Shown piece after piece: positions 60,670 through 64,000 of a stretch of DNA of 64,000 bases. Source of the DNA: Alphaproteobacteria bacterium (GTDB lineage Bacteria; Pseudomonadota; Alphaproteobacteria; Caulobacterales; Parvularculaceae); assembly GCA_016125455.1 (NCBI GenBank), contig WGLS01000005.1:186001-250000 (forward strand). Reading direction: 5' to 3'. Position 1 is the stretch's first letter; every line of letters begins with the position of its first letter. Below the pieces are notes generated by a model. It saw only the letters and a list, made by a program, of their open reading frames with translations. It ran no database searches and was not told the origin of the DNA. A program made the translations under genes and the position numbers.

Positions 60670-61248
60670 ATGAAAGCCGGCCAGACAGGCGTAACGCTCA
60701 TCGAAATCCTCGTCGGGCTGACGATCTTCAGCCTGGCGGCAGGGATTGTCGTGCTGACGGCCCCGCCACGCCGGCCGCCTGCGCGCGATGCGGCGGAAAC
60801 CTTTGCGGCGCGGCTTGCCGTGGCCTTCGATGAGGCCGTCTTTACGGGTCGCGAGCGTCGGCTTGAATGGACGGATGAAGGGTACAGTTTCGCCGTACGT
60901 GACGGGGACCGCTGGCGGTCCGAAGCGGACTGGCGACCGCGGGCGACGGGCGTCACGTTCAGTATCAGGAGCGAGGGGGAGGCCGCCAGCAACGCCCTTG
61001 CGTTGAATGGTGGCAACGCTGTGGGCGCGCTGGTCGGCTTCGGCGCGCCGCTGTCGGACTTCGCAGAGAATGCCGATCTCGCGGGTCGCTCCGCCGGCGA
61101 TGAGGAAGAAGATGACGGAGATCGCGAAATCTTTCCGCTTGACCCACTGGGAGTAGGGTCGGCGCTCATCGCCCGCTTTGAGTCGCGGGAAGGGGCCTGG
61201 ATCGCCGAATTGACGTCGGAATATGAAATCCGGGTGCGCAAGGAATGA
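60670..61248 (+). CDS. gspH: Minor pseudopilin GspH
   Basis: 192 aa from the ATG at 60670, 17 bp after gspG. Short leader MKAGQTG, then VTLIEILVGLTIFSLAAG with Glu at +5. The globular part has RLAVAFDEAVFTGRERRLEW, typical of GspH. An acidic insertion (DEEEDDGDRE) is unusual. Ends in an ATGA overlap with gspI. Confidence 0.88.
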   Translation: MKAGQTGVTLIEILVGLTIFSLAAGIVVLTAPPRRPPARDAAETFAARLAVAFDEAVFTGRERRLEWTDEGYSFAVRDGDRWRSEADWRPRATGVTFSIRSEGEAASNALALNGGNAVGALVGFGAPLSDFAENADLAGRSAGDEEEDDGDREIFPLDPLGVGSALIARFESREGAWIAELTSEYEIRVRKE

Positions 61249-61640
61249 CAACTCGACGCCCAAGGCTGCGCCAACGCGCGCACCACGAAGCGGGCCTGAC
61301 GCTGATCGAGACGCTCGTCGCGTTCGCAATCATGGCCGGCGTGGTGTCGAGCATCCTGGCGCTCCTTAGCCAGAACGCGCGCTACCTTGCGAGCGCGGAA
61401 GACCGCTTTCTTGCCGGCGTGCTTGTCAACAATCTGATGGTGGAAGAGATGGCCGACGCGCAGACGCCGGAAAGCGGGTCGACCGAAGACGAAACAACGT
61501 TCGCCGGCCGGCAGTTCATCTTTGTCCGGACGGGCCTTGAGGTGGGCCAGGGCGTCTTTCAGGTAACCTACGAAGTCCGGCGGGCGGATATCGGCCAGAC
61601 GCTCGCGCGGGTGTCGGCGCTCAAGGGGACTGGCCAGTGA
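61245..61640 (+). CDS. gspI: Minor pseudopilin GspI
   Basis: 131 aa. The signal ends HHEAG, followed by LTLIETLVAFAIMAGVVSSIL. The short globular domain (NNLMVEEMADAQ, VTYEVRRADIGQTLARVSAL) is of GspI type. Start and stop both overlap neighbours (ATGA with gspH, GTGA with gspJ). Confidence 0.9.
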   Translation: MTTRRPRLRQRAHHEAGLTLIETLVAFAIMAGVVSSILALLSQNARYLASAEDRFLAGVLVNNLMVEEMADAQTPESGSTEDETTFAGRQFIFVRTGLEVGQGVFQVTYEVRRADIGQTLARVSALKGTGQ

Positions 61641-62308
61641 CCGCTGCGTCGCGGAAGCGCGCGCGTCAGTTCGGCCTGACGCTGCCGGAGATTCTCATAG
61701 CGCTCCTGATATTCTCGATGATTTCCGCGGCGGGCGTCGCGGGCCTGCGGATGACGATTGACGGCCGCGATCAGCTGGAAGAGGCGGACGCGCGCCTGCG
61801 TGACTGGCAAATCCTGCAGACGACAATTCGCGAGGATCTTGCCAATCTCAGCCTGCGAACGCCGCGCGACGAGTTCGGAGACCGCTATCCGGCGGCATTC
61901 ATTGGTGGACGGACATTCGAGCTGAACCGGCTGGCGCCCGTCGAAGGCGAGACGCCGCTGTTTGCTTTTGTCCGGGGCGGACGGTCGAACCCGGGGGCGC
62001 GCGAACCGCGATCGACCCTACAGTACGTTGAGTATCTATACCGGGACAGCGCGATTATCAGGCGATCGCGGCCCTATGTGGACGATGCGCCGAATGCGTC
62101 GGAAGCCGACCGGATCCTGGTCGGCGAGCTTGCAGGCCTCGAAGCGTCGTTCCTGATCGGCCAGACCAGCCGGGGCCTCGACTGGGCCGACGCGTGGCCG
62201 CCGCCTTCCTCCAGCGGCGGGCCGCCGCGTGCGCTGCGCCTGACCCTCACGACCGATCGCTTTGGCGAGATCGAGGCATTGTTCTGGATCGGGGAGCTGC
62301 GGCCATGA
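61637..62308 (+). CDS. gspJ: Minor pseudopilin GspJ
   Basis: 223 aa. GTG start in a GTGA overlap. The signal ends ARQFG, followed by LTLPEILIALLIFSMISAAG with Glu at +5. Globular part: DWQILQTTIREDLANLSLRT-type helix and ALRLTLTTDRFGEIEALFW at the end. With GspI and GspK it forms the pseudopilus tip. Confidence 0.9.
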   Translation: MTAASRKRARQFGLTLPEILIALLIFSMISAAGVAGLRMTIDGRDQLEEADARLRDWQILQTTIREDLANLSLRTPRDEFGDRYPAAFIGGRTFELNRLAPVEGETPLFAFVRGGRSNPGAREPRSTLQYVEYLYRDSAIIRRSRPYVDDAPNASEADRILVGELAGLEASFLIGQTSRGLDWADAWPPPSSSGGPPRALRLTLTTDRFGEIEALFWIGELRP

Positions 62309-63324
62309 CCCAGGCTCAAGGATCCGTTCGCCGCCAGCGCGGGGTGGCGATGATCGTCGCCTTGCTCATGACTGCGACCCTGTCGTTTCTCGCGCTCGGC
62401 ATATCCGAAGCCATGCGCATCTCGGCAAGGCGGACCGGCTTTGCGATTGACCGCGCCGACCTTCAGTGGCGGGCGGTCAGCGCCGAGGCGATCGCGCGCG
62501 CCGCCCTCCGACAGCTTCAGGCGACCAGCGGTCCGGACGGCGAGCCGCAGCGGCTACTGCTGACGAGTCCGCTGTTTCTGGCGCCAGTTGACGTGCCGCT
62601 GCCGGACGGCAAGGCGAGCCTGCAACTCTCGGACGCGTCGCGGTGCTTCAATCTCAATTCACTGCCCGGCATTGAAGGCGAAGGCGGGCCCGAAAAGATG
62701 GCAGGCGAATTCGTTGCGCTCGCGGCGTCGCTGGGGCTGCAGGACGGGGCGGCTCAAAGGCTCGCGGCCGTGATCCTCGACTGGATCGACGTCGACGATA
62801 CCGTGTCGATCGGCGGCGCTGAGGATGACTTCTACACCGCTTTGCCGTCGCCCTACCGGACTGGCGGCGGCCTGCTGGCGGATGTCAGCGAGATGCGCGC
62901 CATGCTTGGCGCTGACAGAATTACCTATGAAGGCTTGCGACCGTTCATTTGCGCATTGCCGGATCCGGGTCCAGTATCCCTGAACGTCAATATGCTGCGG
63001 CCGCGAGACTTGCCCTTGCTGGCGGCGATCATCGAGGGCGCTACCGAAACGCGGGTAAATCCGGCCGAACTTGGGGCGGTGCTGGACGCGCGCCCGCCCG
63101 AAGGATGGGCCAACGCGGGCCAGTTCTGGGCCGATCCGACGCTCGCCGGTTTTGAAGTCCCGGAGCCGGTTCGCCAGAACCGGACCGACGTGGCCTCTCG
63201 ATTCATTAAGGCCCGGGCGGTAATTGAACGGGGCGACGCCCGGGTTGTCGTCAACATGATGTTTCGTTCAGAGCAGGGAAGCGGCTACAGCCTTGTTTCA
63301 AGAACACTCGGGGAAGAAAATTGA
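62305..63324 (+). CDS. gspK: Minor pseudopilin GspK (tip protein)
   Basis: 339 aa from the ATG at 62305, ATGA overlap with gspJ. The signal ends RRQRG, then VAMIVALLMTATLSFLALG, without Glu at +5 as usual for GspK. The large alpha domain has FNLNSLPGIEGEGG, LAAVILDWIDVDDTVSIGGAE and DDFYTALPSPYRTGGGLLAD. GspK caps the pseudopilus. Its stop overlaps the TTG of gspL. Confidence 0.93.
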   Translation: MTQAQGSVRRQRGVAMIVALLMTATLSFLALGISEAMRISARRTGFAIDRADLQWRAVSAEAIARAALRQLQATSGPDGEPQRLLLTSPLFLAPVDVPLPDGKASLQLSDASRCFNLNSLPGIEGEGGPEKMAGEFVALAASLGLQDGAAQRLAAVILDWIDVDDTVSIGGAEDDFYTALPSPYRTGGGLLADVSEMRAMLGADRITYEGLRPFICALPDPGPVSLNVNMLRPRDLPLLAAIIEGATETRVNPAELGAVLDARPPEGWANAGQFWADPTLAGFEVPEPVRQNRTDVASRFIKARAVIERGDARVVVNMMFRSEQGSGYSLVSRTLGEEN

Positions 63325-64000
63325 CTGAAGTCCTCGTCGTTTATCTGGGAGAGACCCTGAACGCCCCGATTGCTTGGGCCGCGATCCGGGATGGCGTCGC
63401 GACCGCCAATGGCGTCTCGGAAGGCTTCAAACGTTTGCGTACTTCGCTATCCGAACTTGGCGAAGACGTACTTGTTGCCGCAATCCTCCCCGGCGAACTC
63501 GCTGCGTGCCGCAAGATCGACGCGCCGCCGCGGGGTACGTCAAAGTTCATGGCGGCTGCATCGCTCCTTCTGGAAGATGAACTCGCTGAGCCGGTGAGCG
63601 GCATGCATGTCGCCCTTCACCGTGATGGCGAGGGTGGCGTCATCGCCGCGGCAAAGACCGGCCTTGTTGCCGAGATTGTCGAGGCGTTTGCTTCGGCGGG
63701 GGCCCCGTTGCGGTATCTCGGCGTTGACTGCCTCTGCCTGCCGAAAAGCGGTGACGCGCCGACAGTCGCCTGGCTGTTCGGGGACCGCGCCGTCGTGTCG
63801 GCCCAGGCGATCGCCTTTGCCGCGCCGGTAGATATCGCCGGCAACGCGCTCCTCGCGCAAGGGGACGCAGATGGCGTTGCTGTTCGGGCCCCAGAGGGCT
63901 GGTCGCCGCCACAGGGCTGGCCGGTCGTGCGACGTCAGGGCGACGCCCGGTTCGTCGATCTTGCCGTTGAGGCCGCCAGACAGGCGGCGGGCGATGGCAT
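63321..64000 (+). CDS. gspL: Type II secretion protein GspL, N-terminal part (partial)
   Basis: Continuous open frame from a TTG at 63321 (TTGA overlap with the gspK stop, AAGAAAA upstream) to the window end, 226 codons. It has the GspL cytoplasmic actin-like fold: LAACRKIDAPPRGTSKFMAA, LLLEDELAEPVSGMHVAL and IVEAFASAGAPLRYLGVDC, where the usual leading part of the domain follows the LPxxK/ALEEQ pattern. The membrane segment and periplasmic part are outside. gspM and gspN would be expected next. Confidence 0.85.
   Translation, partial: MTEVLVVYLGETLNAPIAWAAIRDGVATANGVSEGFKRLRTSLSELGEDVLVAAILPGELAACRKIDAPPRGTSKFMAAASLLLEDELAEPVSGMHVALHRDGEGGVIAAAKTGLVAEIVEAFASAGAPLRYLGVDCLCLPKSGDAPTVAWLFGDRAVVSAQAIAFAAPVDIAGNALLAQGDADGVAVRAPEGWSPPQGWPVVRRQGDARFVDLAVEAARQAAGDG

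Overview
This 64 kb window is a contiguous piece of chromosome from a GC-rich alphaproteobacterium, probably a marine or prosthecate type related to Hyphomonadaceae or Parvularculaceae. That placement is an inference. It rests on the recG / sdhE / mfd cluster, a bacterial NDUFS4-type complex I subunit, a dual cold-shock-domain protein, tRNA genes that encode CCA, and abundant TonB, IclR and CoA-transferase genes. I see no prophage, insertion sequence, CRISPR array or replication origin.

Layout. 1-5.2 kb: end of an ABC exporter, recJ, tRNA-Glu, a YbjN protein, a double cold-shock protein, tRNA-Pro, NDUFS4-like protein, tRNA-Arg, and a PEGA lipoprotein. 5.2-10.1 kb (minus strand): a tightly overlapped operon cfa-cysK-sseA-GNAT-metC joining sulfur amino-acid metabolism with cyclopropane fatty-acid synthesis. 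10.2-21 kb: photolyase, galU, a DUF3089 pseudo-hydrolase, DUF502, recG, sdhE, mfd. 21-32 kb: poorly characterised genes, including a degenerate receiver/GGDEF protein, a TPR-VanY peptidase, a histidine phosphatase, a DUF2235 hydrolase, a DUF4956 membrane protein with a poly-lysine tract, a phosphoesterase/CotH-like pair, and an SdiA-regulated-type propeller.

32.2-42.6 kb is the most interesting part. It looks like an IclR-controlled catabolic island. It holds two short MetE-family zinc proteins, a citryl-CoA-lyase-like protein, a class III CoA-transferase, an IclR regulator, a TonB-dependent receptor, a WrbA-type quinone reductase, a VOC-fold protein, an alpha/beta hydrolase and a small secreted Cys protein. 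Three intergenic regions carry the same 32-bp compound palindrome, TTCG-N5-CGAA-N6-TTCG-N5-CGAA, overlapping recognisable promoter elements. This ties the genes into one regulon. The substrate is unknown.

42.8-50.3 kb: tRNA-Ser, rlpA, a D,D-carboxypeptidase, tmk, holB, tatD, an MBL-fold hydrolase, and the rplM-rpsI ribosomal operon with a terminator. 50.7-53.2 kb: gabD-like dehydrogenase and an enoyl-CoA hydratase. 53.2-64 kb: prepilin peptidase gspO, then a type II secretion operon gspC-D-E-F-G-H-I-J-K-L in which most neighbouring genes overlap by a few bases. gspL runs off the end of the window.
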